DNA of 64,000 nt. Origin: Torymus aiolomorphi. Its lineage: Eukaryota; Arthropoda; Insecta; Hymenoptera; Torymidae. Where the stretch lies: positions 124,368,810-124,432,809 of the forward strand of contig CM070876.1 in the NCBI GenBank assembly GCA_036365515.1, in the 5' to 3' direction. Shown piece after piece: positions 31,215-42,310 of the stretch (its first letter is position 1; each line of letters opens with the position of its first letter). Below the pieces are notes generated by a model that worked only from the letters and a program-made list of their open reading frames with translations, had not been told where the DNA came from and did not search any database. Made by a program: the position numbers and the translations under genes.

Positions 31215-32318
31215 TCATGAGGGAGCTGATGACTCCTTCATTGTTGTTATGCCAACCGCCGAGTGCACCCACGAGAAAGCGTCCAAATCAATAGCGTAGC
31301 CTTTGCTCTCCAGTTGCTCGGCAAGGGGACGATACTTGTGTATCTTCTCCTGTCGAGCCGCCTGGAGTGCTTCCCAACGATTTTCGAAGGGAATGGCTAC
31401 GTCGATGATCCTGATGGTGTTGTTTGTTTCATCGCGGACAACAATGTCCGGACGAAGCGACGCTGCTCCACCATGGGCGCCCTCGACGGTCCGGTTAACA
31501 AAGATGGTCCCGGGACAATTCACCGCCGCCCTAACCAGCCGGTCCTGCACGTTGTTGTGCCGCCGCTGTCTCGCTGCGTGAAGCGGCTCACAATGGCTCA
31601 GTACATGCGCGGTCGTTTCGAGGCAGTATCCGCATCTGCGACATCTCTTGTCCGTCCCGGTCTCCCATCTCCTGGTGGCATTGAGAGGGAGAACACCGAG
31701 ACGGGCGCGATGGAGAAAGCGCCAGTCGCAGAAGCGGATAAACTTGCCAGAGCGTAGGAAGTGGTTCGAGACCCTCTCCCTCCGCACTATGTCGAATCCT
31801 TGGCCCTGGTCTGGTTTGGCCGAGAGACGCGCAGCATAGTGCTGAGCCATGTGTGCCCGCAGGTGACGAATGATGTCACGCGGCGGGACAGCACCCCTGG
31901 CGTTGTCGCCCACGCGAATCGTTGGTATGTCGTCGCCGACCGAGTGCCACCGCAACCCGAGAGTGGTATTAAGTCTCAGGGATGCGGTGCGCACTCGTGC
32001 CCAGAATGACGCTTGTGCCCCTGACCTAGGCAGATCGAGCTCAGCAGTGAGGTAAGCTGCCAGCTCACAGTTTGTGGCCGGCCGCTTCAACCTCCAGGCT
32101 ACAGTCTCCCTCAGCAGATGTTCGGCCAGCTCTCTCACCGCGGCATCACTCGCATGTAACATGCGGTACGCGTGTGCCACGGTGAGGATATTATGCTGGT
32201 CAGCCAGCGGGAGTAGTCCTGCTCTCCCTTGAGAGGGAGGGACATATACTAACTCAGCACTGGCTCGCTGAGGGAGGTTCATCCCCCGTTTAGATGAATG
32301 CCTAATAATTCGATCCAC
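31215..32318 (-). pseudogene. C-terminal half of the Utopia-like protein: zinc knuckle and restriction-like endonuclease
   Basis: A 367-codon open frame. It includes a CCHC knuckle 'CRRCGYCLETTAHVLSHC' and the endonuclease residues 'RPDIVVRDE' with 'IIDVAIPFE', the PD-(D/E)XK arrangement used by R2/NeSL-type elements to nick their target. Near its end the frame shifts relative to copy 3 (at about 31260), so the last 50 residues differ from 'RRYAELMRKLLISD' in the other copy. It is separated by a frame change from the reverse transcriptase frame. Confidence 0.75.
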
Positions 32319-32401
32319 CTCGGTCAGGTACTCCCTCTCGATGTTGGATGCCCCTTGGAGAATAAAGTCAAGACGCGGAAGGAGAAAAGTTCCTACCGCG
32401 T

Positions 32402-33358
32402 CTAACTTCTGCCAGGTGGCAAGGAGGTAGTTGTCGATCTTGTCAACGTCGGCGACGATATCGCGGATGTGGCGACTGGCGTTTGTCCTACTTGGTATCC
32501 CGTGGGGATGCCCAAGTACGAGTACGTCTCGCCCGGGGCAAGCACAGGGACGGGTGTGCCCTGGAGAGAGAAGGCTGGCCTTGGGGCATTCTCATCCTCC
32601 AAGCCACCGATGTGCAGGTTTGCACACTTGGCGGCATTGAAGGAGAGGCCCACGGCTCTGGCTCCTCTCTCCGCTGCGGCTAGAAGCCGCATCATCCCTT
32701 CTGGCGAGTCAGAGATGACCGCTAAGTTGTCGGCGTAGGCAAGGGTGGTGTGTCGCCTACCGCAGAGGATATATCCTTCTCCCGTCAGCTGGATCTCGCG
32801 AAGCACGATTTCCGGCGTCAGGTTGAAGATATCCGGACTTAACGGACATCCCTGTCTCACACCAGATTGGATGGCGATGGGCGCTGTCAACCCGTCCCTG
32901 GTGCGGGCTTTGGTCGTCATCCCGGAGTACATACTCCGGATTATATTTTTGACCCGGGGTGGCACCCCGTGGAGATCAAGGGCTCGGAAGATCGAGAAGT
33001 GCGGAACCGAGTTAAAGGCGTTAGTCAAGGCCAACCAGCCAATAACCAGTTCCGCCTTCCTCGCTCTCGCATCGCGGATGACCTCCTGCAGGACAAAGTT
33101 GTGCTCAAAGCACCCTCCGAACTGCAGGAAGCCCTTCTGCGACTTTCTGAACTGTTTGTTACCCACGGACCACTCTTTCACCCTGTCGGCGAGCAGGGCA
33201 GAGAACATCTTCGGGCACGTATCCCCAAGGGAGATCGGCCTCCAGTTGCTCAACTGCTCAACGTCCCCTTTCTTGTCAAGGAGTATTGTAATTGACTCCT
33301 TCCAAGAAGATTGAAAGTGCTCTGTGCGCAGCACGGCGTTGAAGAGCGCCGTGAGCAC
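32402..33358 (-). pseudogene. Utopia-like reverse transcriptase, active site YADN
   Basis: A 318-codon frame with RT blocks 'NWRPISLGDTCPKMFSALL', 'GVRQGCPLSPDIF' and 'LAYADNLAVISDS'. The catalytic YADD box has become YADN, and the Asp of the 'LDLTNAFNS' block is Ala. Two catalytic Asp residues are therefore lost even though the frame is open. The frame is continued upstream by fragments at 33250-33626. Copies 2 and 3 keep YADD. Confidence 0.8.
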
Positions 33359-33688
33359 TTGCGCAGTCTTGTCCGCCTTCCAGAGGTCGGAGTAGGATAT
33401 ACCATCGGGTCCTGGGGTCGTATTACTACGTCCCTGGAGTCGACGGCAAACCTCTCCTCCTCGTGAAGGCGGCGCAAAGTCTACTATTGCTCACGGCGTC
33501 TGCTTCGCCCTGATCGAGCACTGGAGGCCAGTCGGACTTCCCATCTCTGGGCGCCGCCATACGAGCAAAATGCTCGTAAACGAGCGTTAGAGGTGTTTCA
33601 CAGACTAGCTGCTGATCCTCCAACACTCGTTGGACGGCGCGCTTTTTACTGTTACGGTATAGATGCTGAATCCGTCGTGCCTCCCCTA

Positions 33689-34020
33689 CTTATTCCATAC
33701 CTACATATTTCATTTTTATCTTTGCCAAGTTTTATAATGTTATTTAATTTATTTTTTGCGCTATATACTACTTTTGTGCTATATTTTTTTAAAAATTTCT
33801 TTGTAAAACCTTCCAATTCTTTTACAAACGGTAAACTAATGATAGCTTTATAGTTGTTGACAGTATTTTTTGGTTTCTCTGCAAACCTTATCTTTTTCAG
33901 TCGCTTTTTTATGTGAAAATCTATTAAGTTTTGTAGATAACTATTTTGTCTTAAAACTTTTTTTATGAATGAGATATTTTGATTATGGAAATTTTTCTGT
34001 GATAACTTTATGGCTCTATC
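33689..34020 (-). mobile_element. Penelope-like element fragment (end of RT region), minus strand
   Basis: The minus strand matches the PLE coding sequence just before the GIY-YIG domain, as at 41660-41970. It ends abruptly at 34020, where PLE sequence of opposite orientation begins. Confidence 0.7.
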
Positions 34021-34870
34021 AACATTTTATATGTAATAATGCGAATGTTGTGTACAAAATAAATTGTAAAGATTGCAATGCTTCATACGTCGGACAGACT
34101 AGTAGACGGTTGAAGGTCAGAATAAAAGAGCACGCAAAGAAATACGCTGAGAAAGATGAAAATTCTCGATTATTCACACATACAAAAGAAAATAGCCATT
34201 CGATTGATATCAACGATATTAAAATTTTAGATAGAGAAATAAATAATGGGAATAGACTCTTCACCGAAGCACTCTTTATACACACACAAAAAAACTATTT
34301 GAACAAGCTGTACAAAATAAACAGATTACCTAATGAATATAATTCTTTCATAAAGAATTGCGATGTTCTGGCTTTAAAATAACAAAAATACCGTTTCAAC
34401 GCCTCAAGAAGGTCTTCCTCTCTCCTGTCGCTAGCGCTGTAAGGGGCGGCTTCCCCACCATTTGTATTTACAATACGTTGATAAAGTATTAGTGTCCATC
34501 TCTGTGATATAATTTAACATATACATGTACATTTATAGATATATAAGCTCAATCGCAATGTAAAAAGAAACTATTGACAAGCGGAATTGCTCCCCGCGAA
34601 GATACTTTGATTATCACGACTACTTGTAAGTTTTAAGTTTTGTTATTGCCAAACTGAAATTGTTGCGTTTAATATTGGTGTGTAAAATTATTTGTTAATT
34701 TTTATTTAATTAGTTTCCTGAAGAGGGACAGAATAAAGTGTCCGAAACGTCGAACGAGAAAAATGTGTTTTTATTTATCCATAATAAATAAGAGCACTAA
34801 TTTGGTAGGGATGGACAGTGGATTTTAAAATTATCATTAACATAAAATCCTACCATTCGATTAAAAAATC
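34021..34870 (+). mobile_element. Penelope-like element B, GIY-YIG part and 3' end
   Basis: Encodes an intact GIY-YIG segment (about 34040-34382) with 'YVGQTSRRLKVRIKEHAKKY'. Here the sequence 'AATAATGCGAATGTTGTGTA' is uninterrupted, so this PLE copy shows the empty target of the Utopia-like insertions. The 3' noncoding end, with hammerhead-like motif, runs to about 34870, where the next PLE copy begins. Confidence 0.75.
34718..34751 (+). ncRNA. Hammerhead-ribozyme-like motif, PLE B
   Basis: It reads CTGAAGA, helix II GGACA/TGTCC with an 8-base loop, GAAAC, then the cleavage triplet GTC. Helix I can form TTC/GAA. The ACGT after GAA is self-complementary and could pair in a dimer, as proposed for minimal PLE hammerheads. 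Confidence 0.65.
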
Positions 34871-36308
34871 CAACTTAATAAACACAACGTCTGACCGCAC
34901 TTGTTACGTTGTCTGGAAGATCGTCTCCAACCCCACCGTTGCTGAACTATAGCTTCCAAACACTACACCATGGAAACTACATGGACTTCAAGACCGCCAC
35001 GCCATGTACACACACGTATGTTAGACCAACACACTAGTCACAAAGAACTTCTCTGTCACTACCTAAAGAAGAGAAAAGATATAAATCTAAGCTTAGTGCT
35101 ATACTTAATTTTCAGAACCTTCGGTTACGACATAAAAAAGCAATTTTTAAAACTAACAAACTATATGCAAAAAGAAAAAAGTTACTGTGAACGAAATAAA
35201 TTCTTAATAAAATGTAGATTCTATCGAGTTTTTCCGAACCATTTAGAGTTTATTACTAAAAATGTTAAAAATAACTATATGTTCTCAGAGAATTGCAAAA
35301 CAAAACAAAATAAGCTGATAAAAAAATTAATATCACAACTACTCAATATTGAAATTATGGACCTACACACGCGCATAGTACATACAAAAAAATATATTGA
35401 AAAAATAAGTAATAATTTAAAAAAGACAATAGATAACAATATCACTATACTGTTCTTAGATTACTATACTACAAAACTTACATTCATTTTAAGTCCACTA
35501 AAAAATACACTGGAAAAAAAAATTAAACAATAGCTATTTAAAAATGTACAAAAAACCGATAGAAATTAATAGATATATAGCTATTGGTAATAATGATATG
35601 AGCAGGGTCAAAGACTCTAAGCACAACATACAGTTCGATGAACCTCATAATAGCGAACAAAATAAATACGAAAAGTGGTGCGTGAATGTGTCGGATATTA
35701 AACTCCCGACATATGTCATTGACACCTAAACTTGGTGAGAAATTTAATTTCAATAACACATTTGATAAGAATTTAACTCTACAACATTTAAAGAATTTTG
35801 AGACGTTTGTGAATAATTATATCGATGAAAAAAACAGTTCCAAAGTAAGAGGTACTTTCTTAAATATAATAAAAAAATATCAGAACAAAGAATTATCCAC
35901 TCTCACATTGACTGACAAAAAATTCAAAATAGATTTACAAAAAACCAAAACTTGTATCAAAAATAATCCGGACATTTTAATTTCTAGAGCAGACAAAGGT
36001 AACGCCACTATGATAATTGAGAAATCCTCTTACTTGGAAAAAACTGAAAATTTATTTAAAGATAAAAAATATTATAAAGAAATTAAAAAAAATCCGCTAC
36101 CAAGTTTGGAAAGAACAACAAACGAATTAATAAAACGATTGAACAAGATAGATTTTATGGGAGACGGAAAGAAACTGCTTCCTGTTTTACAGAAATTTAA
36201 TATTTCAAAAGCTTACGGCTTAATAAAAATACACAAAGCAGGATTCCCCGTCAGACCTATAATTTCAACACTAAATACACCAACATACAACGTCTCAAAG
36301 TTCTTTAC
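34871..36308 (+). pseudogene. Penelope-like element C, N-terminal coding part
   Basis: Frames at 34970-35533, 35544-35729 and 35686-36308 encode successive parts of a PLE protein. These are a Lys/Tyr/Asn-rich N-terminal region, 'KWCVNVSDIKLPTYVID', then after a frame change near 35718 'LGEKFNFNNTF', 'ISRADKGNATMIIEKSSYL' and 'AYGLIKIHKAGFPVRPIIS', which open the reverse transcriptase. Stops separate the first two frames. At 36309 the sequence jumps into half of a foldback MITE; the natural continuation of this RT is at 41023. Confidence 0.75.
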
Positions 36309-36626
36309 AAAAACAAATTGGTGTGCGATAGGACAATTCTCACATCAAATTCGGATACCTTGCATCAAACACTATAGGAGTACATATTTTTTTGATCGAA
36401 AAAATTGATAGCCAGGAAGTCTACAATGAAAAAGCCGAAAATACGTTATTTATTAGACTTTCATTTTTCATTTCCAAGGTCACAGGGTCAAATGATCAGT
36501 ACTGAACTATTTTTCCTTTGTTGTACATTACATCAACTTTAAAATGCAGTTGCATTCATCCGGCTATCGATATCCGTTCGCGAGATATTTCATTTTGTCC
36601 ATTTTTTTTCAAAATAGAACACTGTG
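36309..36626. mobile_element. Half copy of the foldback MITE
   Basis: It corresponds to one arm of the MITE at 45450-46223 in inverse orientation, ending GAACACTGTG followed by CGTCG (the complement of the CGACG target duplication). The missing half and the abrupt start at the MITE centre mark the outer breakpoint of the palindrome's left arm. Confidence 0.8.
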
Positions 36627-37341
36627 CGTCGCCCTAACCAGCCGGTCCTGCACGTTGTTGTGCCGCCGCATGCGCGGTCGTTTCGAGGCAGTATCCCCAT
36701 CTGCGACATCTCTTGTCCGTCCCGGTCCCCCATCTCCTGGTGGCATTGAGAGGGAGAACACCGAGACGGGCGCGATGGAGAAAGCGCCAGTCGCAGATAA
36801 ACTTGCAAGTGCGGAGGAAGTGGTTCGAGACCCTCTCCCTCCGCACTACCTCGAATCATCGGCCCTGGTCTGGTTTGACCGAGAGACGCGCAGCATAGGG
36901 CTGAGCCATGTGTGTCCGCAGGTGACGAATGATGTCACGCGGCGGGACAGCACTCCGGGCGTTGTTGCCCACACGAATCGTTGGTATGTCGTCGCCGACC
37001 GAGTGCCACCGCAACCCGAGAGTGGTATTAAGTCTCAGGGATGCGGTGCGCACTCGTGCCCAGAATGACGCTTGGGCCCCTGACCTAGGCAGATCGAGCT
37101 CACCAGTGAGGTAAGCTGCCAGCTCACAGTTTGTGGCCGGCCACTTCAATCTCCTGGCTACAGTCTCCCTCAGCAGATGTTCGGCCAGCTCCCTCACCGC
37201 GGCATCGCTCACATATAACATGCGGTATGCGTGTGCCACGATGAGGATATTATGCTGGTCAGCCAGCGGGAGTAGTCCTGCTCCCCCTTGCGAGAGAGGT
37301 ACATACACTAACTCCGCACTGGCTCGCTGTAGGAGGTTCAT

Positions 37342-38478
37342 CTACCGTTTAGATGAACGCCTAATAATTCGATCCACCTCGGTCAGGTACTCCCTCTCGA
37401 TGTTGGGTGCCCCTTGGAGAGAGAAGTCTGGCCTAAGGGCATTCTCATCCTCCAAGCCACCGATGTGCAGGATTGCACACTTCGTGGCATTGAAGGAGAG
37501 GCCCACGACTCTGGCTCCTCTCCCCGCTGCGGCTAGAAGCCGTATCATCCCCTCTGGCGAGTCAGACATGACCGCTAAGTCATCGGCGTAGGCGAGGGTG
37601 GTGTGTCGCCTACCGCCGAGGATACATCCTTCTCCCGTCAGCTGGATATCGCGAAGCACGATTTCCAGCGTCAGGTTGAAGATATCCGGACTTAGTGGAC
37701 ATCACTGTCTCACACCAGATTGGATTGCGATGGGTGCTGTCAACCCGTCCCTGTTGCGGGCTTTGGTCGTCATCTCGGAGTACATACTCAGGATTATATT
37801 TTTGACCCGGGGTGGCACCCCGTGGAGATCGAGGGCTCGGAAGATCGAGGAGGGCGAAACTGAGTTAAAGGCGTTGGTCAAGTCCAACCAGCCAATCACC
37901 AGTTCCGCCTTCCTCGCTCTCGCATCGCGGATGACCTCCTGCAGGGCGAAGTTGTGCTCAAAGCACCCTTCGAACTGCAGGAAGCCCTTCTGCGACTTGC
38001 TGAACCACTCGTTCCCCACGGACCACTCTTTCCCCCTGTCCGCGAGCAGGGCAGAGAACAACTTCGGGCACGTATCCCCAAGGGAGATCGGCCTCAAGTT
38101 GCTCAACTGCTCAACGTCCCCTTTCTTGTGAAGGAGTATTGTAATTGACTCCTTCCAAGAAGATGGAAAGTGCTCTGTGCGCAGCACAGCGTTGAAGAGC
38201 GCCGTGAGCACTTGCGCAGTCTTGTCCGCCTTCCAGAGGTCGGAGTAGGATATACCATCGGGTCCTGGGACCGTATTACTACGTCCCTGGAGTCGACGGC
38301 AAACCTCTCCCCTCGTGAAAGCGGCGCAAAGTCTACTATTGCTCACGGCGTCTGCTTCGCCCTGATCGAGCACTGGAGGCCAGTCGTACTTCCCATCGCT
38401 GGGCGCCGCCATACGAGCAAAATGCTCGTAAACGAGCGTTAGAGGTATTTCACAGACTCGCTGCTGATCCTCCAACAC
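37342..38478 (-). pseudogene. Utopia-like reverse transcriptase, copy 2
   Basis: Frames 38478-37702 and 37659-37342 hold 'RPISLGDTCPKLFSALLAD', 'LTNAFNSVSPSSIFRAL' and 'LAYADDLAVMSDSPEG'. The catalytic YADD is intact, but TGA replaces the Gly codon in 'GVRQGCPLSP'. Compared with copy 1, about 180 bp is missing between two short repeats CTCCAAGGGGCA, joining 'DFSLQGAP' directly to 'NIEREYLTEVD'. Confidence 0.75.
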
Positions 38479-38571
38479 TCGTTGGACGGCGCGCTTTTTG
38501 CTGTTACGGTATAGATGCTGAATCTGGCGTGCCTTGCCTACTCGATCAGTTGCATGCGCACGTCGGGAACG

Positions 38572-39707
38572 TTACTGCCCTTGCCGACGGGGTTGCTCTT
38601 GCAGAGGCCTCTGAGTCAACCTGCCCAGAAACTCCATCACTCGGGGAGTAATCTCCTCGAGGAGTTCCGGGCTTTGGACCGCACTTAGCTCTTCTGTGAG
38701 ATCCCGTACAATGTCGCGAATGCGACGGGGTCTCGCGGTCCTGGGGCCTCCGGTGTTATTTTGGGCAGCCGCCTCGGACCGAGGTCCGGCTTGACGGTTG
38801 CCTGAGGCCCCCGGGCGGATCTTGTTGGAGGCAGCCCCCACGGATCTAAACCCGGGCGGGTGACTGCCCTCGCCCTTTCGGCAACCCTTGTTGGCGGTCG
38901 GGGTCGTAGGTTGGCTCAATAGGCTCTCCGCGAGCTGCTGTAGTACTCCGGGTGACGATTGTTGTGTTGGCGGCGGTGTTGTCGGGGGTGATGCCGGCGA
39001 TGAAGTAAGGCTACGCCTCACTACCTCGGCATATGTGGGTGAACTTGGCCCCGTCTCCCCCCCTGCGCTGTTGTTCTGCGCAGGAGTCCCTGGTGGTCGG
39101 GAACTTGGGGGGGCCGCAAGCTGTTCTTGCTGGGACGGGGCCTGCCCTGAAGTGGCGGACGACGAAGAGCTCGTGTTGCCCGATCGGATCGCGTTCCGTC
39201 CCCCGCGCCTTCGCCTGCGAACAACTGGTGTAAAAAATACCTCGTCGTCGCTGTCTGCCGCCGCGGGATGGTTTGTGGCGGGGTTCTCTCACTGGACCGA
39301 GGTCCAGGTGAGATCACTCCATCCCGCTCAGCCCGGTTTAGGCTGATGGGCTCCCGGTTAGCCACTTGCTCGGCAACTTGGGGCGCCCGCGGGATAGCCA
39401 CTGCGGCGGCAGCGTTGGCGGGTCTTCGTGGCGCGGCTGGGGCGGACGAGATCCTCCCGCGCAACACGCTCCTTCTGGCCGTGTCTGCCGCCCCCGTCCG
39501 CTCCACAGCTACCTCCGGGTGCTCTAAGAAGCAGTGTGTGGTTACTATCTTCCGCGGATAAGGTTTATCCGCTGGAGGGTTGTAACCACACATCCGACAA
39601 CGATATGTGATATCGCTGCCGGCATGCTGCTCCTTTATGTGACGGTTTACACCGTTCACACGAGACACTTCGGAATATCTGCGGTTCGGACAGAGGGGAC
39701 AGACCAA
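38572..39707 (-). pseudogene. Utopia-like N-terminal region with two C2H2 zinc fingers, copy 2
   Basis: From 39707: zinc finger 1 'CPLCPNRRY...NRHIKEQH', zinc finger 2 'CRMCGYNPP...THCFLEH', then Ala/Pro-rich sequence. A frame change near 39030-39180 leads to a Ser/Pro/Gln-rich frame with 'SPTYAEVVRRSLTSS' (as in copy 3), ending with TAA at 38572. Zinc fingers of this kind bind the DNA target in R2/NeSL-type elements. No in-frame ATG precedes finger 1. Confidence 0.65.
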
Positions 39708-40005
39708 CGGTCCGTCCGTCTGGGGGAGTAGGTGGATGAAACTCCCCCCTCTATTATTATTTGGGCGTCCATTTTAATCGGCAGTCGTCAAAGTGCCGAT
39801 ATTGATAAAAAAAAATTTTGTTTTAAGTAATAGATGCTTCCCCTTTCAATGAGCACCGAAAAAGATTAGAAGCTAGAAACAAGTGTAGTATGGCTGTTGA
39901 ATTCGGATGCAGGGGGGTGTGTTCGTGCACGGGTGACTGCTTCCGAAAGTTAACTTTCAAGCCACATCAACCCGCACACAGAACACACCACACAACTGCA
40001 CCCGA

Positions 40006-40042
40006 CTACACTTTGATCTTAGCCAAAAGGCCGAGAAGCGAT
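40006..40042 (-). ncRNA. U2 snRNA 5' fragment (37 nt), copy 2
   Basis: The minus strand reads ATCGCTTCTCGGCCTTTTGG and continues to GATCAAAGTGTAG, the first 37 nucleotides of U2 snRNA, then switches to the element's own 5' untranslated sequence. It is a mirror of 41997-42033. It is a fragment, not a functional U2 gene. Confidence 0.9.
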
Positions 40043-40048
40043 GCGCGA

Positions 40049-41013
40049 TACACAACATTCACATTATTACATATTTCATTTTTATCTTTGCCAAGTTTTA
40101 TAATATTATTTAATTTATTTTTTGCGCTATATACTACTTTTGTACTATATTTTTTTAAAAATTTCTTTGTAAAACCTTCCAATTCTTTTACAAACGGTAA
40201 ACTAATGATAGCTTTATAGTTGTTGACAGTATTTTTTGGTTTCTCTGCAAACCTTATCTTTTTTAGTCGCTTTATGTGAAAATCTATTAAGTTTTGTGGA
40301 TAACTATTTTGTCTTAAAACTTTTTTTATGAATGAGATATTTTGATTATGGAAATTTTTGTGTGATAACTTTATGGCTCTATCAACAAGGCAATAAATAA
40401 TCGCTATTTTATTGCTGAGAGGATGGTGCGAATTATAATTCAGATAGCGTCCTGAAAAAGTAGGTTTTTGGTACCAATTTGTGATTAGTTGTCTCTTATT
40501 GTTTATTATAATTTTAATATCTAAGAAATTGATGCTATTGTTTTGTGAAATTTCTACGGTGAAAGTATTTAAAGTGTGATCGATAGAGCTTTTTGGTATA
40601 CATACCACAATGTCATCGACGTAGCGAAAATAAAACATTGGTTTGAAATTCAATTTATTGATACACTCTGTTTCCAAATCATCCATAACTATGTCAGATA
40701 AAATTGGGCTTATGGGATTACCCATAGCTGATCCGAATATTTGTTTATAAAATTTATTATTAAATTGAAAATAATTGTTATTAAGAATGAACTTTATAGT
40801 CTCTATAAATTCAGTGCAACTCATATTTAATTTATTATGTAATTGTGTCCATCTTTTTCAATGGCCTTACAAACCAGATATTCGGGGACGCTTGTAAAAA
40901 GACTGACCACATCAAGGCTAATAATCTCGTAGTCAGGAGGTATTTGGATGTTATTAATTTTTTCTATTAGTTTTAAACTGTTGTCGATATGTGAGGCTGG
41001 AGTTTTTAAATTT
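40049..41013 (-). pseudogene. Penelope-like reverse transcriptase segment, left palindrome arm
   Basis: The inverted copy of the PLE RT core, with 'EIISLDVVSLFTSVPEYLV', 'IFGSAMGNPISPILSDIV' and 'FRYVDDIVVCIPKSS'. The YVDD catalytic box is intact. A frame change separates 'LVCKAIEKDGHNYIIN' from 'MSCTEFIETIKFIL', as in the right arm, so the interruption predates the inversion. Confidence 0.75.
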
Positions 41014-41022
41014 TTTTGAAGG

Positions 41023-41969
41023 AAATTTAAAAACTCCAGCCTCACATATCGACAACAGTTTAAAACTAATAGAAAAAATTAATAACATCCAAATACCTCC
41101 TGACTACGAGATTATTAGCCTTGATGTGGTCAGTCTTTTTACAAGCGTCCCCGAATATCTGGTTTGTAAGGCCATTGAAAAAGATGGACACAATTACATA
41201 ATAAATTAAATATGAGTTGCACTGAATTTATAGAGACTATAAAGTTCATTCTTAATAACAATTATTTTCAATTTAATAATAAATTTTATAAACAAATATT
41301 CGGATCAGCTATGGGTAATCCCATAAGCCCAATTTTATCTGACATAGTTATGGATGATTTGGAAACAGAGTGTATCAATAAATTGAATTTCAAACCAATG
41401 TTTTATTTTCGCTACGTCGATGACATTGTGGTATGTATACCAAAAAGCTCTATCGATCACACTTTAAATACTTTCACCGTAGAAATTTCACAAAACAATA
41501 GCATCAATTTCTTAGATATTAAAATTATAATAAACAATAAGAGACAACTAATCACAAATTGGTACCAAAAACCTACTTTTTCAGGACGCTATCTGAATTA
41601 TAATTCGCACCATCCTCTCAGCAATAAAATAGCGATTATTTATTGCCTTGTTGATAGAGCCATAAAGTTATCACACAAAAATTTCCATAATCAAAATATC
41701 TCATTCATAAAAAAAGTTTTAAGACAAAATAGTTATCCACAAAACTTAATAGATTTTCACATAAAAAAGCGACTGAAAAAGATAAGGTTTGCAGAGAAAC
41801 CAAAAAATACTGTCAACAACTATAAAGCTATCATTAGTTTACCGTTTGTAAAAGAATTGGAAGGTTTTACAAAGAAATTTTAAAAAAAATATAGTACAAA
41901 AGTAGTATATAGCGCAAAAAATAAATTAAATAATATTATAAAACTTGGCAAAGATAAAAATGAAATATG
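41023..41969 (+). pseudogene. Penelope-like reverse transcriptase segment, right palindrome arm (PLE C continued)
   Basis: It continues PLE C after the palindrome. Frames 40991-41209 and 41212-41883 carry 'LKTPASHIDNSLKLIEKI', 'GSAMGNPISPILSDIVMDD' and 'YVDDIVVCIPKS', the finger, palm and thumb parts of a PLE RT. A further short frame reaches 41969, where the Utopia-like copy 3 interrupts. The GIY-YIG part follows at 46914. Confidence 0.8.
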
Positions 41970-41996
41970 TAATAATGCGAATGTTGTGTATCGCGC

Positions 41997-42033
41997 ATCG
42001 CTTCTCGGCCTTTTGGCTAAGATCAAAGTGTAG
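41997..42033 (+). ncRNA. U2 snRNA 5' fragment (37 nt) at the element's 5' end
   Basis: It starts ATCGCTTCTCGGCCTTTTGG and ends AAGTGTAG. This is U2 positions 1-37 and contains the start of the branch-site recognition region. The sequence then changes to TCGGGTGCAG, the 5' untranslated region of the element. Confidence 0.9.
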
Positions 42034-42310
42034 TCGGGTGCAGTTGTGTGGTGTGTTCTGTGTGCGGGTTGATGTGGCTTGAAAGTTAACTTTCGGAAGC
42101 AGTCACCCGTGCACGAACACACCCCCCTGCATCCGAATTCAACAGCCATACTACACTTGTTTCTAGCTTCTAATCTTTTTCGGTGCTCATTGAAAGGGGA
42201 AGCATCTATTACTTAAAACAAAATTTTTTTTTATCAATATCGGCACTTTGACGACTGCCGATTAAAATGGACGCCCAAATAATAATAGAGGGGGGAGTTT
42301 CATCCACCTA
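42034..42310 (+). promoter_or_regulatory. 5' untranslated region of the Utopia-like element
   Basis: Noncoding leader between the U2 fragment and the zinc-finger frame. It contains a palindromic 'GAAAGTTAACTTTC' (about 42079-42092) and an A/T run at 42218-42233. An ATG at 42268 opens only a 38-codon frame that is not the zinc-finger frame. Confidence 0.5.

Larger units (their letters stand above)
30861..33680 (-). mobile_element. Utopia-like non-LTR retrotransposon, copy 1 (5'-truncated)
   Basis: It contains a reverse transcriptase and a restriction-like endonuclease of R2/NeSL type in two minus-strand frames. The 3' untranslated part (30861-31080) holds an AAATA microsatellite. The 5' part, with zinc fingers and U2 sequence, is absent. 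The 3' flank is PLE sequence at exactly the site used by copy 3 (41991-46913). The 5' junction near 33680 does not show the matching target duplication. Confidence 0.8.
36627..40046 (-). mobile_element. Utopia-like element, copy 2 (in left palindrome arm)
   Basis: Minus-strand counterpart of copy 3. It runs from the U2-derived 5' end at 40042 through zinc fingers (39707-39021), RT (38478-37342) and linker region (37341-36640), and ends where the MITE half begins. The endonuclease part is missing because it lies beyond the palindrome. It shares with copy 3 the TGA in the 'VRQGCP' block and the TAG before 'MNLLQRASAEL'. Confidence 0.85.
36309..41013. repeat. Left arm of a 9.4-kb palindrome
   Basis: It is the reverse complement of 41023-45767, with a 9-base spacer (41014-41022). 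Positions pair so that their sum is about 82036-82039 inside and 82076 at the outer end; the change reflects a 38-bp deletion in this arm near 36664. The arm contains half a MITE, a full Utopia-like element and a PLE RT segment, all inverted. Confidence 0.9.

Noticed and set aside
38888..39561. Plus-strand frames of 150 and 97 codons in the Utopia-like element
   Set aside because: Antisense shadows of the zinc-finger region; repeated in mirror form at 42478-43150.
41997..42033. Functional U2 snRNA gene
   Set aside because: Only the first 37 nucleotides are present; the Sm site and stem-loops III-IV are missing.
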